Origin: Planctomycetaceae bacterium
Lineage (GTDB): Bacteria > Planctomycetota > SZUA-567
Assembly: GCA_021201355.1 (NCBI GenBank)
Contig: JAJQFC010000048.1
Location: 1-44,788, forward strand
DNA: 44,788 nt
Direction of reading: 5' to 3'
Shown: positions 30,455 through 39,968 of the stretch, piece by piece
How the letters are laid out: every line of letters begins with the position of its first letter
How positions within the stretch are numbered: the stretch's first letter is position 1
Translations under genes and position numbers: made by a program
The notes under the pieces: generated by a model
Database searches by the model: none
Told to the model about the DNA's origin: nothing
Seen by the model: the letters and a program-made list of their open reading frames with translations, nothing else

Positions 30455-31828
30455 TTACGACCCAAGCGTCCGCCTGACGAAACGGCCCCGCCCGGCCGCG
30501 CCGACGAACTGGCCGTCCCGGGCTATAATTTCGCCCCGGGACACGGTGAGAACCGGTTTCCCGAGCACGTGGAAGCCTTCGTACGGCGTGTAGTCGACGC
30601 GCTCGTGGAGGGCGTCGTGACGAATGGTCCAGGCGGCGTTCTGATCCCAGAGGACAAAGTCGGCGTCGCTCCCGGGCCGAAGGATGCCCTTTTTCGGGAA
30701 CAGGCCGAAGATCTCGGCCGGACGCGTCGCCGTCACCCGCGCCACGTCCGTCACCGCCATCCGTCCCGCCATGAACCCTTCCGAATACAGAAGCGACAGC
30801 CGCGCCTCGACGCCGGGAATGCCGCCCGGGGTTTTGCTGAAATCGCTCCGTCCCGCCTGCTTGTCCAGTTCGTACGAGAACGGGCAATGATCGGTGGCGA
30901 CGGTGTCGATGTCGCGGCGCCGCAGACCTTCCCAGAGGATCTGGTTGTCCGAACGTTTCCGGAGCGGCGGGGCCATGATGTACTTGAGGCCCTCGTCCGG
31001 GTCGTCGTAGCGGCTGTCGTCGAGAAGGAGGTACTGGGGGCAGGTTTCGGCGAAGATGTTGGCCTGGCCGCGTTCGCGGGCGCGGCGGATGACGTCGAGG
31101 CCGGCGGCGGTGGACAGGTGGACGATGAAGGCGCGGGCGTCCCCGGCCGCCCGAGCAAAGGCGAGGACGCGGCTGACCGATTCGGCCTCGGCGTAGTCGG
31201 GCCGGGACAACGGATGGAAGCGGGGCGCGGTCTCCCCCCGGGCCAGGAAGCGGGAGCGGAGAAAGGCGATGATGGCGTCGTTTTCGCAATGGAAGCAGAC
31301 GGTGACGCCGAGATCTTTCGCCCGTTCCAGAACGCGGAGGACGGCGTCGTCGTCCTGGCGGTTCGCGTAGGCCATGTATATTTTATGACTGGTGACGCCT
31401 TCCGGGATGAGGGCAGCCATGTCGTCCAGCACCTGGTTGTCGACGTGCTGGATAACGCCGTGGAAGGAGTAGTCGATCACCGCCGGCGCCGCAAGTTTGT
31501 GGTAGGCGCGAATGGGATCGGCCAGGCGGCAGCCGTCCGGGCCGTTCGCGACGTGGTCGCCGATGGTGGTGGTGCCGCCGCCGGCGGCGGCGATGGAACC
31601 GGTCTCGAAGTCGTCCCGGGCGCGGAAAGCGCCGAGGTCGAGGTCGAAATGGGTGTGGGCGTCGACGCCGCCCGGGAGGCAGTAGCGGCCGCCGGCGTCG
31701 ATGACCTCGGCCGTGCCGGCCGGGATGTCCCGGTCGATCCGGTGGATGACTTCGCCGTCGACGAGAAGGGCGCCGTCGATGACATCCGGTCCGCTGACGA
31801 TTCTGGCGTTTTTCACAAGCAGTGCCAT
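30455..31828 (-). CDS. Dihydropyrimidinase/hydantoinase-like (HyuA/YgeZ-like)
   Basis: MALLVKNARIVSGPDVIDGALLVDG, LPGGVDAHTHFDLDLG, GVTSHKIYMAY, DTVATDHCPFSYELDKQAG. Start placed at the internal Met preceded by GGAGA. Confidence 0.92.
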   Translation of the reverse strand: MALLVKNARIVSGPDVIDGALLVDGEVIHRIDRDIPAGTAEVIDAGGRYCLPGGVDAHTHFDLDLGAFRARDDFETGSIAAAGGGTTTIGDHVANGPDGCRLADPIRAYHKLAAPAVIDYSFHGVIQHVDNQVLDDMAALIPEGVTSHKIYMAYANRQDDDAVLRVLERAKDLGVTVCFHCENDAIIAFLRSRFLARGETAPRFHPLSRPDYAEAESVSRVLAFARAAGDARAFIVHLSTAAGLDVIRRARERGQANIFAETCPQYLLLDDSRYDDPDEGLKYIMAPPLRKRSDNQILWEGLRRRDIDTVATDHCPFSYELDKQAGRSDFSKTPGGIPGVEARLSLLYSEGFMAGRMAVTDVARVTATRPAEIFGLFPKKGILRPGSDADFVLWDQNAAWTIRHDALHERVDYTPYEGFHVLGKPVLTVSRGEIIARDGQFVGAAGRGRFVRRTLGS

Positions 31829-31955
31829 AGGCGATTCTCCCGTAACGAGCCTGAACAGGACGGCGGCGTCGCCGCCATGCCCGGTGCGAAGAAGAACCGC
31901 AGCCTGGCGAATACCGTCGTACCCCATCACCACCGTCCGGTCAACCCCTCCGGCC

Positions 31956-34523
31956 TTATTTCTTCTTCCGGTAAAACGTGTTTTCCATCGGCAGCGTGGT
32001 CCTGAATTCCCCGTCCAGCCGGTAGTACGCCGCCGCCGCCGCCGGGGCGGTCGGGATGGTCGCCAGTTCCCCGACGCCCTTGACGCCGTAGGCGTACTCG
32101 CCAGTCCCGTCCGCGCGGACAAGGATGACGTCAATCGGCGGCGCCATGTCGGCCCGCCAGAGGCCGAGGGTGCCGTACTTCGCCTGGGGAATGCCGTCCT
32201 TCAGCGGATAGTCTTCGGTGAATGCGTAGCCGAGGCCCATCACGACGCCGCCTTCGATTTGCCCGGTGGCGGCTTTCGGGTTGACGACGCGGCCGACGTC
32301 ATAGGCGGCGACGACCCGTTCGACCTTGCCTTCCTCGTCCAGCAGGACAACCTGGGCGGCATAGCCGTAGGCGACGTGGCTGACCGGGTTCGGCTTGTCC
32401 GATCCCATGGGGTCGGTCTTTGCCAGGTATTCGCCGTAAAACTCCCGGCCTTCCAGGTCGGCGAGGGTTTTTCCGGCATCGAGTTCGGCCCGGACCTGGC
32501 GGGCGGCGCGGAGCGTCGATTCGCCGGTCAGGAGGGTCTGGCGGGACGCCGTTGTGGTGCCGGCGTTCGGCGTCCGGCGGGTGTCCGGGCGTTCGGCCAC
32601 GACCTGATCCGGCGTGACGCCGAGGGTCTCGCAAACAATTTGCGTCGTCACCGTCGCCATGCCCTGACCGATGCAGGCGGCGGAGGTGCGGACGTGGAGT
32701 TGTCCGTTTTCAACAGAGATGATGCAACGGCTGGTGTCCGGAACGCCGACGCCGAGGCCGCTGTTTTTGAAACAACTCGCCAGACCGGCCCGAGGATGGC
32801 TTTCATAGACGTCCCGGACCGCCTCGAGGCAATTCGTGAGGGCGGTGGTGTCGTCGGCGATCTGGCCGTTCGGCAGCACCTGGCCGGGACGGATGGCGTT
32901 CCGGTAGCGGATTTCCCATGGGGAGATGCCGACCATTTCGGCAAGGAGGTTCAGGTTCATCTCGGTGGCGAAGGCGGACTGGGTGACGCCAAAGCCGCGA
33001 TACGCACCGGCCGGCGGGTTGTTCGTGTAGACGGCTTTGCCGTCGATGTCGATGTTCTGGTAGTTGTACGGCCCGGCGGCGTGGGTGCAGGCGCGCTGCA
33101 AAACCGGACCGCCGAGGGAGGCGTAGGCGCCGGTGTCGGAGACGATGACCGCCTTCATGGCGGTGAGGATGCCGTTTTCGTCGCAGGCGGTGGTGAAGTC
33201 CATTTCCATGGCGTGGCGCTTCGGGTGGACGCGGATGCTTTCGTCCCGCGACAGCCTGACTTTCACCGGACGCCTGGTCAGCCATGCCGCGAGGACGGCG
33301 TGGTGCTGGACGCTCATGTCTTCCTTGCCGCCGAAACCACCGCCGACGAGCATGGATGTCACGTGGACCCGTTCCGCATCGATCCCGAGCATCCAGGAGA
33401 TTTCTCGCTGTTCGTCGTAGATGGACTGGCCGCCGGTGAAAACGTGGACGCCGTCGTCCCCTTCCGGTTCCGCGACGGCGCATTCCGGTTCCATGCAGGC
33501 ATGTTCGGTGAACGGCACGCTGTAGTGGCGGGTGACGACGTGGGCCGAAGCGGCGATGGCGGCGTCGGCGTCGCCGCGGAGGAGGTGTTCGTGACTGAGG
33601 ATGTTACGGTCCTTGTCGTGTAGGCGGGGGGCGCCGTCCGCCATGGCGGCGGCCGGTCCGGCGAGCGGTTCCAGGACTTCGTAGTCGACGACGACCAGTT
33701 CCTTCAATCGCGGCAACGCCTCGGCCGTCTTCGCGACAACGAGGGCGACGGAATCGCCGATGTACCGGGTGCAGTCGCCGACGGCGATGAGGACGTCCCA
33801 ATCGCGGACGAGGTGACCGATCTTGATGGTGCCAGGAATATCGTGCGCCGTGATGACGGCGACGCAGTCCGGGTCGGCAAGGGCGGCGGCCGGATCGATA
33901 CGGAGCACCCTGGCCCGGGGATGTTTTGTCCGGAGGGCGGAGGCGTGGAGCATGCCGGGGAGGGTCAGGTCGTCCGCGTACTTGCCGGTGCCGAGGGTTT
34001 TTTCGGCGGCGTCGACGCGGTGGAAGTCTTCCCCGAGAACGCCGGTAAAATCGCGCGCGGGTACCGGCGCGCCGGTGCGGAGAAGGTCGGCGGCGATGAG
34101 GACGGCGTCCTCGATTTTGACATACCCGGTGCAACGGCAGATGTTCCCCCGGAGCGCCTTTTTGACGGCGGCGCGGTCGGGCGACGGGTTTTTGTCAAGA
34201 AGGGCCTTGGCGCTGATGACCATCCCCGGGATGCAAAAACCGCACTGGACCGCTCCGGCCTCGGCGAAGGCAAAAGCGAAGACCTCCTTTTCCCGGTCGG
34301 ACAGGCCCTCGACGGTGACAACGGTCTTGCCGTCGAGTTTGGCGAGGGCCGGGAGGCAGGCGCGGGTGGCGGCGCCGTCCACCAGCACGGTGCAGGTGCC
34401 GCAGGCGCCCTGTTTGCAGCCGTCCTTGGCTGAGGTGATGCCGAGGTCGTCCCGGAGGAAGTCGAGGAGTTTTTTCTCGGCCGGACCGGATACCTGGCGG
34501 CCATTGACTACGAGGGTGGGCAT
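31956..34523 (-). CDS. Selenium-dependent xanthine dehydrogenase-like enzyme, [2Fe-2S] and Mo domains fused
   Basis: CKQGACGTCTVLVDG, CGFCIPGMVISAK, GNICRCTGYVKIEDA, then Mo domain LVGGGFGGKEDMSVQ, GAYRGFGVTQ and GVKGVGELATIPT. Start at internal Met 34523. Confidence 0.92.
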   Translation of the reverse strand: MPTLVVNGRQVSGPAEKKLLDFLRDDLGITSAKDGCKQGACGTCTVLVDGAATRACLPALAKLDGKTVVTVEGLSDREKEVFAFAFAEAGAVQCGFCIPGMVISAKALLDKNPSPDRAAVKKALRGNICRCTGYVKIEDAVLIAADLLRTGAPVPARDFTGVLGEDFHRVDAAEKTLGTGKYADDLTLPGMLHASALRTKHPRARVLRIDPAAALADPDCVAVITAHDIPGTIKIGHLVRDWDVLIAVGDCTRYIGDSVALVVAKTAEALPRLKELVVVDYEVLEPLAGPAAAMADGAPRLHDKDRNILSHEHLLRGDADAAIAASAHVVTRHYSVPFTEHACMEPECAVAEPEGDDGVHVFTGGQSIYDEQREISWMLGIDAERVHVTSMLVGGGFGGKEDMSVQHHAVLAAWLTRRPVKVRLSRDESIRVHPKRHAMEMDFTTACDENGILTAMKAVIVSDTGAYASLGGPVLQRACTHAAGPYNYQNIDIDGKAVYTNNPPAGAYRGFGVTQSAFATEMNLNLLAEMVGISPWEIRYRNAIRPGQVLPNGQIADDTTALTNCLEAVRDVYESHPRAGLASCFKNSGLGVGVPDTSRCIISVENGQLHVRTSAACIGQGMATVTTQIVCETLGVTPDQVVAERPDTRRTPNAGTTTASRQTLLTGESTLRAARQVRAELDAGKTLADLEGREFYGEYLAKTDPMGSDKPNPVSHVAYGYAAQVVLLDEEGKVERVVAAYDVGRVVNPKAATGQIEGGVVMGLGYAFTEDYPLKDGIPQAKYGTLGLWRADMAPPIDVILVRADGTGEYAYGVKGVGELATIPTAPAAAAAYYRLDGEFRTTLPMENTFYRKKK

Positions 34524-34698
34524 GGCGGTGTCCTTTTTCGAGAGACGGATTCGGACGGCATTGGTCGCGGGGATAACCGCGATGCGGTCCGCACCGGCGG
34601 GTCGGGAATATCTGTGCGACGCGGAAGGAAATGGCGGCGAGACGGTCCCGAATATTTTCCATTGTATGGGCGTTACGGCCACTTTTCAAGGCGATGCG

Positions 34699-35271
34699 TC
34701 ACGACAATGCCATTGTCTTTTCGCCGGCCTGGTAGATGGCGGACAGTTCGGCATAGGCGGCGCGGATATCGGCGAGGCGTTGCCGGGCCGCGTCCGGGTC
34801 GGCGAGGTTCGGGACGATGGATTCGAGGCTCCGCATGGTGTAGTAGGAGTTGTCCGGCTTCGGCTCGGTGGCGCCGAAAATGTCCCGGATCATTTTTTGG
34901 TCGTGGGGGATGTTGAAGTCGCTGCCGGTTTTGTCGTAGCCAAAGATATACCAGACCTCCGGGAACCCGCCCCAGGCGATGGCCGAGGCGCACATGCAGC
35001 AGGGCTGATGGGTGGCGAGCATCATGCAGGTCTGCGGATTCGGGTGGTTTTGGAGTTCATAGAATTCTTTAATCGCGTAGACTTCGCCGTGCCAGAGGGG
35101 CGATGACGCCTCATGGTTGGTCGACGCGACAACGAGGTGATGGCTGTCGCGGTCGAGGAGGGCGGCGCCGAAGACCTTTGCGCCCATTTTCACGCCGCGG
35201 CGGGTGAGGGGGATTATGTCGTTCTGCACCGTATCGCACATGGCGTTAAAAAACGCGTCGTCGTAAGGCAT
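34699..35271 (-). CDS. Cytidine deaminase-fold zinc deaminase (possible guanine deaminase or related)
   Basis: LWHGEVYAIKEF and THQPCCMCASAIAW zinc motifs; start at Met 35271 with GGAGAC SD. Confidence 0.82.
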   Translation of the reverse strand: MPYDDAFFNAMCDTVQNDIIPLTRRGVKMGAKVFGAALLDRDSHHLVVASTNHEASSPLWHGEVYAIKEFYELQNHPNPQTCMMLATHQPCCMCASAIAWGGFPEVWYIFGYDKTGSDFNIPHDQKMIRDIFGATEPKPDNSYYTMRSLESIVPNLADPDAARQRLADIRAAYAELSAIYQAGEKTMALS

Positions 35272-35333
35272 GGCCGTCTCCTGGAAGTGGTTTGTGAGTG
35301 GAGAGATGGCAGTCCATCTCCACCTCCGAGGCA

Positions 35334-35349
35334 TGCAACCGTGATGCCA
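35334..35349 (-). promoter_or_regulatory. Sigma-54 (-24/-12) promoter driving the CDA deaminase / xdh / hydantoinase arm
   Basis: Complement: TGGCATC-ACGG-TTGCA; one mismatch to TGGYRYRNNNNTTGCW, correct spacing; 63 nt upstream of the chosen ATG. Confidence 0.7.
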
Positions 35350-35429
35350 GCCGGAGATAGGTCTGTATCTTTATAATCCCTGAAATGGCAGCAAGTTACC
35401 ATAACATCGAAATGCCGGTCTACTATCGT

Positions 35430-35478
35430 ATTGATAATATAATCAATTTGAGAAGCGATTGATTCCTGGATTATCAAT
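35430..35478. promoter_or_regulatory. Candidate upstream activator sites (TTATCA core) for the minus-strand sigma-54 promoter
   Basis: ATTGATAAT (35430-35438) and its inverse ATTATCAAT (35470-35478), plus ATCAAT at 35442-35447; 81-129 bp upstream of the -24 element. Confidence 0.45.
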
Positions 35479-35914
35479 GTGAAAGAGTGTCCTATAGACA
35501 TCCTGACACAGCCGCCTGGCTTGTAATCTTCGCAAGGTTTCGACAATCACGCCTAAGAAATTTAGCGAAAATGAAATTTCTTTTTCAAGAATTTCCCGAA
35601 GCCTTCACGGGTTTATAGGGAAGGTTCCGTCATGGATTTACCTGTACGCCGAGTATTGATAGACAAAATCCTGCGTGAAGAAAGCGGGAGAATTTATGAA
35701 ACGACCGAACCATTCGGGCGAAATAGGTAAGTACAAGACGAAATCTTGTTTGCTGGACGGTACGTATGGATGCGGCGTGGAGGAAGCCGGTCGGGGCCCA
35801 GTCACCCCGCGACCGGTTGCATGACTGACTCCCGTTGGTCCGGTGTGCCGCCATGGTTCAACTGTACTGATCTTGTTTGAAGTTTTTGCTGGTCTCTGAA
35901 GGAGGAGAAGAGAA

Positions 35915-38900
35915 ATGTTACGAAAACTAGTGGCTGTCGCGATGGCGGCGGCACTCATGGCGGGAGCCTCGGGCTCGTACGCGCATGGGCAAGATGTGAT
36001 TTACGATTTGTCCGAGCCGCTCGGCGGATCGAGCGCTTTGGAATCTGGCAATCCGTCAGAACCTGTACCATCCTCACCCGCCGACCTGACAGTGGCTGTT
36101 AACAACCTGAGCGTCGGCGCGTCGACAAACCTGACGGAATAGACGGTGGACTCCATCACCACCGTGGACGGCAATATCGGTATCGGCCGTCTATCCAGCG
36201 GCACCGACTTTGACATCACTACCACAAAATTCGACCTGACTGTCGCTGGCGATATTACCTCCGCCGGCAACATGACGATCGGAGGCCAGATTGGTACGCT
36301 CACTGCCGATAACATTACGGCGGCTCGGAGCATCGTCGTCGGCGACGGCGAGGCGGCAGAGAGCGCTGCTGCCGAGCACACCATTATTACCGATGGCCAA
36401 TTCGGTATCAGTAGCGATGAAGCCGGGGTCAGCGCCACCATAACCGGCGCCAAGACCACGGTGACGGCGGGTGAACTGGTGCTGGGGAATTCCAGCACCG
36501 GCCAGCAGAACGTTGTTGTTCAAAACAAGGCCACTCTCACCATCCAAAACGATGCGATGACGACTTTCCATAATACGGACGCCGGCGGGACATCAAACAG
36601 TCTCCTGATCCATGGAACCAACGCCAGCTTTGCCGGTGGTCTCACCATCGGCGAACGCGGCCAGCTCGTTGTGGAACGATCCCCGGCCGGCGATAACGTT
36701 GGCGGAACCACTATAAGCAACCTTGCCGTTGGCGCGCGGAACGCAGCCGTGGGCGGTTTACGGATCCAATCCGCCGGCGGTCTGGCTATGGCGGACAACG
36801 CCGTCCTGAACGTCCTCGAAGCCCTCCCCGATCCTGATGCGCCCGCCACGGCCGAAGAGGCCTATGGTGATATTGTCATCACAGACACCGGCACCATCGA
36901 CATGGGTGCGAATAGCCGGGTGAATGCCGGCACTCTCGTCGTCGACAGAGGTACGGTGGGGAACAACAGCGAAATCGGCGGCACAGGCGCGAATGCCGTC
37001 CTTAATCTGAAAGGCCTTACCGTCACCGCCGGGTCGACATTTAATGGCCGCGCCGGCGTGGTCATCAACGGCGGCGTCGGCGACATCCAGGGCACCCATG
37101 TGATGGTCGATACGGAATCGTACGACAGCCTCGTCATCGGTGCGGAAGGTACGTTCAGTTTTAATAGTGGAACGGGAAAGACCCTCTCCGTTGGCACCGC
37201 GACCGGCGCGACCGGCGAGTTCATCCTCACCCAGGGTGGCACCTTCGGTAATATTAATGCCGGCGCGTTGACTATTGCGGGAGCTAAACAGATCGACGTT
37301 GTCAAGAATACCGGCAATACCGGCGGCGCGATCATTCAAGCCGATGGCGACATCATTGCCACCGACAGCATTCTTAATGTCGGCGCCAGGCTGGATGTCA
37401 ATGTGTCCAGCGCAGAAATTGCCGTTAAACAGTTAAAAATCACCGCCGGCGACACTCTTGTGAACGGTGACGGCACCGTTTCCTCCGTCGAACAAGCAGT
37501 GATTGGCGGTGATGAAACTGCTCGCTATTTGATACTGGCAGGCGGGTCCGTTACCGAATGGCACAAAGGTGTCCGCATCGCCAAAAATGGTACTGTTGGA
37601 CTTTATGCCCCAGGCACCAACGGCGGAACATTTATTGTCGGCGGCGATATCGTTCTCGATGGCGGCACCATACAAGGCTCCACCGACACAACCGCCCTGT
37701 CCTTCGCTAAGGAAGGCGCGACAACACCCAAGGTCTCGGTCATCGGCGCCGGCGGCGGCATCACCGGCTGGGTTGATTTTGACGGCATGGACATGGTCGT
37801 CAACATCACGGAGCCGGACGACTTCGGCGATTCCGAAATTTTCCTTGAGGATAACGCACAAGTCGACGGCATTGCCAATGTCACCCTGACGAAAGGCGAA
37901 ATCGGCTTCGGCATTGACGCGACCCTGAACATGACCGGCGACTTCAGCATCGCGAACGGCGCCGGGTTCTACGCCGACCGCGATGCCGCCATCACCACCA
38001 CCGCTCCCGCCGGTTCAAGCAGGGCCTTTACCCTCGACCGGGGCGGTTGGATGGCTGCCGACGGCGGTGTTGTGACTATAGACGGCTTCGCCAATGCCGA
38101 CCTGAACGGCACAATCGTCGCCGGGCTTCAAGGCGACAACGTCTCCGCCGGCCGGTTTATCTTCGATGACGATACCGACGTGGTCATCGGGAATAACACC
38201 CAGTTCATTTTCGACGCGGACCTGACGGAAAGCCTGGAAAACCTCAGCGGAATTACCTACGCCGACGACGAAACAGTCATCATCCAGGGCGGTCAGGGCA
38301 AGATCGATTTCACCGACCGTACCGTCAAGAGCGGCCTCGGCCAGTTCGGTATCGAACGCTTCCTCGACGAGGTAGGGGCCGGCGGCGACAAGGTCTCCAT
38401 CACCTCGGCGAAGAACAACGTCTGGGATGGCCTGACCACGCAGCAGCAGATCACCCAGATGCAGAACAACCTCCGGTCCGCCCTGAACGACAACGGTCTC
38501 GGCGCCTACGCCACCCGGGAACTCGCCAAGGCCGTGCACGGCGCCCTCATCGCAGCGGACGGCAGCGCGAACGAGGTGTATGTCAGCCCGCCGTCAGCGG
38601 ATGGCCGGCCGAATGTCGCCGGCGAAAACAACCTGCTCCAGCTTGACATGATAGGCACGGCCACGCAGAGCATCCACGAAAGCCAGCTCGCCAGCCTCCT
38701 CGGCGTCAATGTCAACAACGGCATCCTCGCCACCATCGGCTCCGTGAACACGTTCGGCACCCAGACAACGAACCGTCTCGCCAACAACCGGGCCATCTTC
38801 AACGAAGCGAGCAGCTCCGATTATGCCAACGCGTCCATCCTCCTGAACAGCGAGTACGTCAACCGCATCTGGGCCGGCGCCATCGGCCACTGGGAAGACG

Positions 38901-39738
38901 GCGACCGCCGCCACGGCATCGACGGCTACAAGTACGACAGCTACGGCTTCATCCTCGGCTACGACCGCTACTTCGGCTGCAACCTGGTCGCCGGCGTCGC
39001 CTTCGCGTACACCACGGGCGATTTCGAAGCCAAGTCTGCCATCAACGACGATTCCGAGATGGACAACTACTCGGTTCAGGGCTACCTCAGTTACAACGCC
39101 CTTAATGGCATCTTCGCCACCCTCATGGGCGGTACACCTACACCGACAACGACAACCAGTGGAGCGCCTACGAGAACGTCAACGGCGTCAACACCGCCAC
39201 CCGCCACCGTGAAGACTACGACACGGACAGCTGGAACATCGGCGGCAAGTTCGGCTATGGCTGGACCCCGATCGGGAACTTCGTCCTCACCCCGTCCGTC
39301 GGCCTGAATTACGTCCACGCCAACGCCAAGGCCCACGACCGGACCTCGAGCCGGGACGGCGCCACCTGGACCGCCGCGCGGATGGAAAAGACCAAGGTCG
39401 ACGCCCTCCTCCTGCCGGTTGAAGTCGCCGCCCGCTACGACGTCAACTTCGCGAACGGCAGCCGCTTCGCCGTCGAAGCGAACGTCGGCTACAGCTACAA
39501 CTTCAAGAAGGACGGCGGCGACGCGTCCATCATCATGAACGGCCTCGGCCAGGGTCTGAACAACTCCCCGGTCGTCCTCCGGAGCATTGGCCGCGAGCAG
39601 AGCCGCCACACCTGGAACTTCGGTGCCGGCCTCCGCTACCACTACAACCAGTTTGATATCGGCGTGAAGTACGACTACTACCTCCAGTCCGATACCGACG
39701 CGCACCGCCTCATGGGCACGGTTGGCTGGAGCTTCTAG
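35915..39738 (+). pseudogene. Autotransporter-like outer membrane protein interrupted by an in-frame TAG and a 1-nt frameshift
   Basis: Signal peptide MLRKLVAVAMAAALMAGASGSYAHGQ, beta-helix-like passenger, C-terminal barrel ending ...LMGTVGWSF. TAG at 36140-36142 is in frame with the 36146..39307 ORF; the barrel continues in another frame from ~39131 to 39738. Confidence 0.8.
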
Positions 39739-39784
39739 AGCTTGCCACGCCAGAGGTGCCAAAAAAGGAATGCGGTAAAAAACG

Positions 39785-39815
39785 CGGGCTCCCTTCGGGG
39801 AGCCCGTTTTGTTTT
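39785..39815 (+). terminator. Intrinsic terminator after the autotransporter
   Basis: CGGGCTCCC-TTCG-GGGAGCCCG-TTTTGTTTT with UUCG tetraloop. Confidence 0.93.
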
Positions 39816-39831
39816 GTCGTGCCGTTTCGAG

Positions 39832-39860
39832 AAAAAAAACACCGCGATTTCTCGCGGTGT
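39832..39860 (-). terminator. Intrinsic terminator on the minus strand with no obvious coding gene upstream
   Basis: Complement: ACACCGCGA-GAAA-TCGCGGTGT followed by TTTTTT. Confidence 0.8.
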
Positions 39861-39917
39861 CGTGTGCGCTGCTCGCCGCCCAATTGGTATAGACCCGAAT
39901 CACGCGCCAACCGGTTT

Positions 39918-39968
39918 GTCCCGCCACAGCCGGAGAAGAGGAGGAGGAGGAGACGGCTGTACCGGGAC
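39918..39968. other. Stem-loop with purine-only 21-nt loop (pyrimidine-only on the complement)
   Basis: GTCCCG-CC-ACAGCCG [GAGAAGAGGAGGAGGAGGAGA] CGGCTGT-AC-CGGGAC. Confidence 0.7.

Noticed and set aside
31701-33623. 640-aa plus-strand ORF antisense to the Se-dependent xanthine dehydrogenase
   Set aside because: Low-complexity translation; the minus strand carries clear Fe-S and Mo-binding motifs.
39880-39930. tRNA-like D-arm (CCCAATTGGTATAGAC)
   Set aside because: No GTTCRANNC T-arm, no matching acceptor stem and no plausible anticodon stem.
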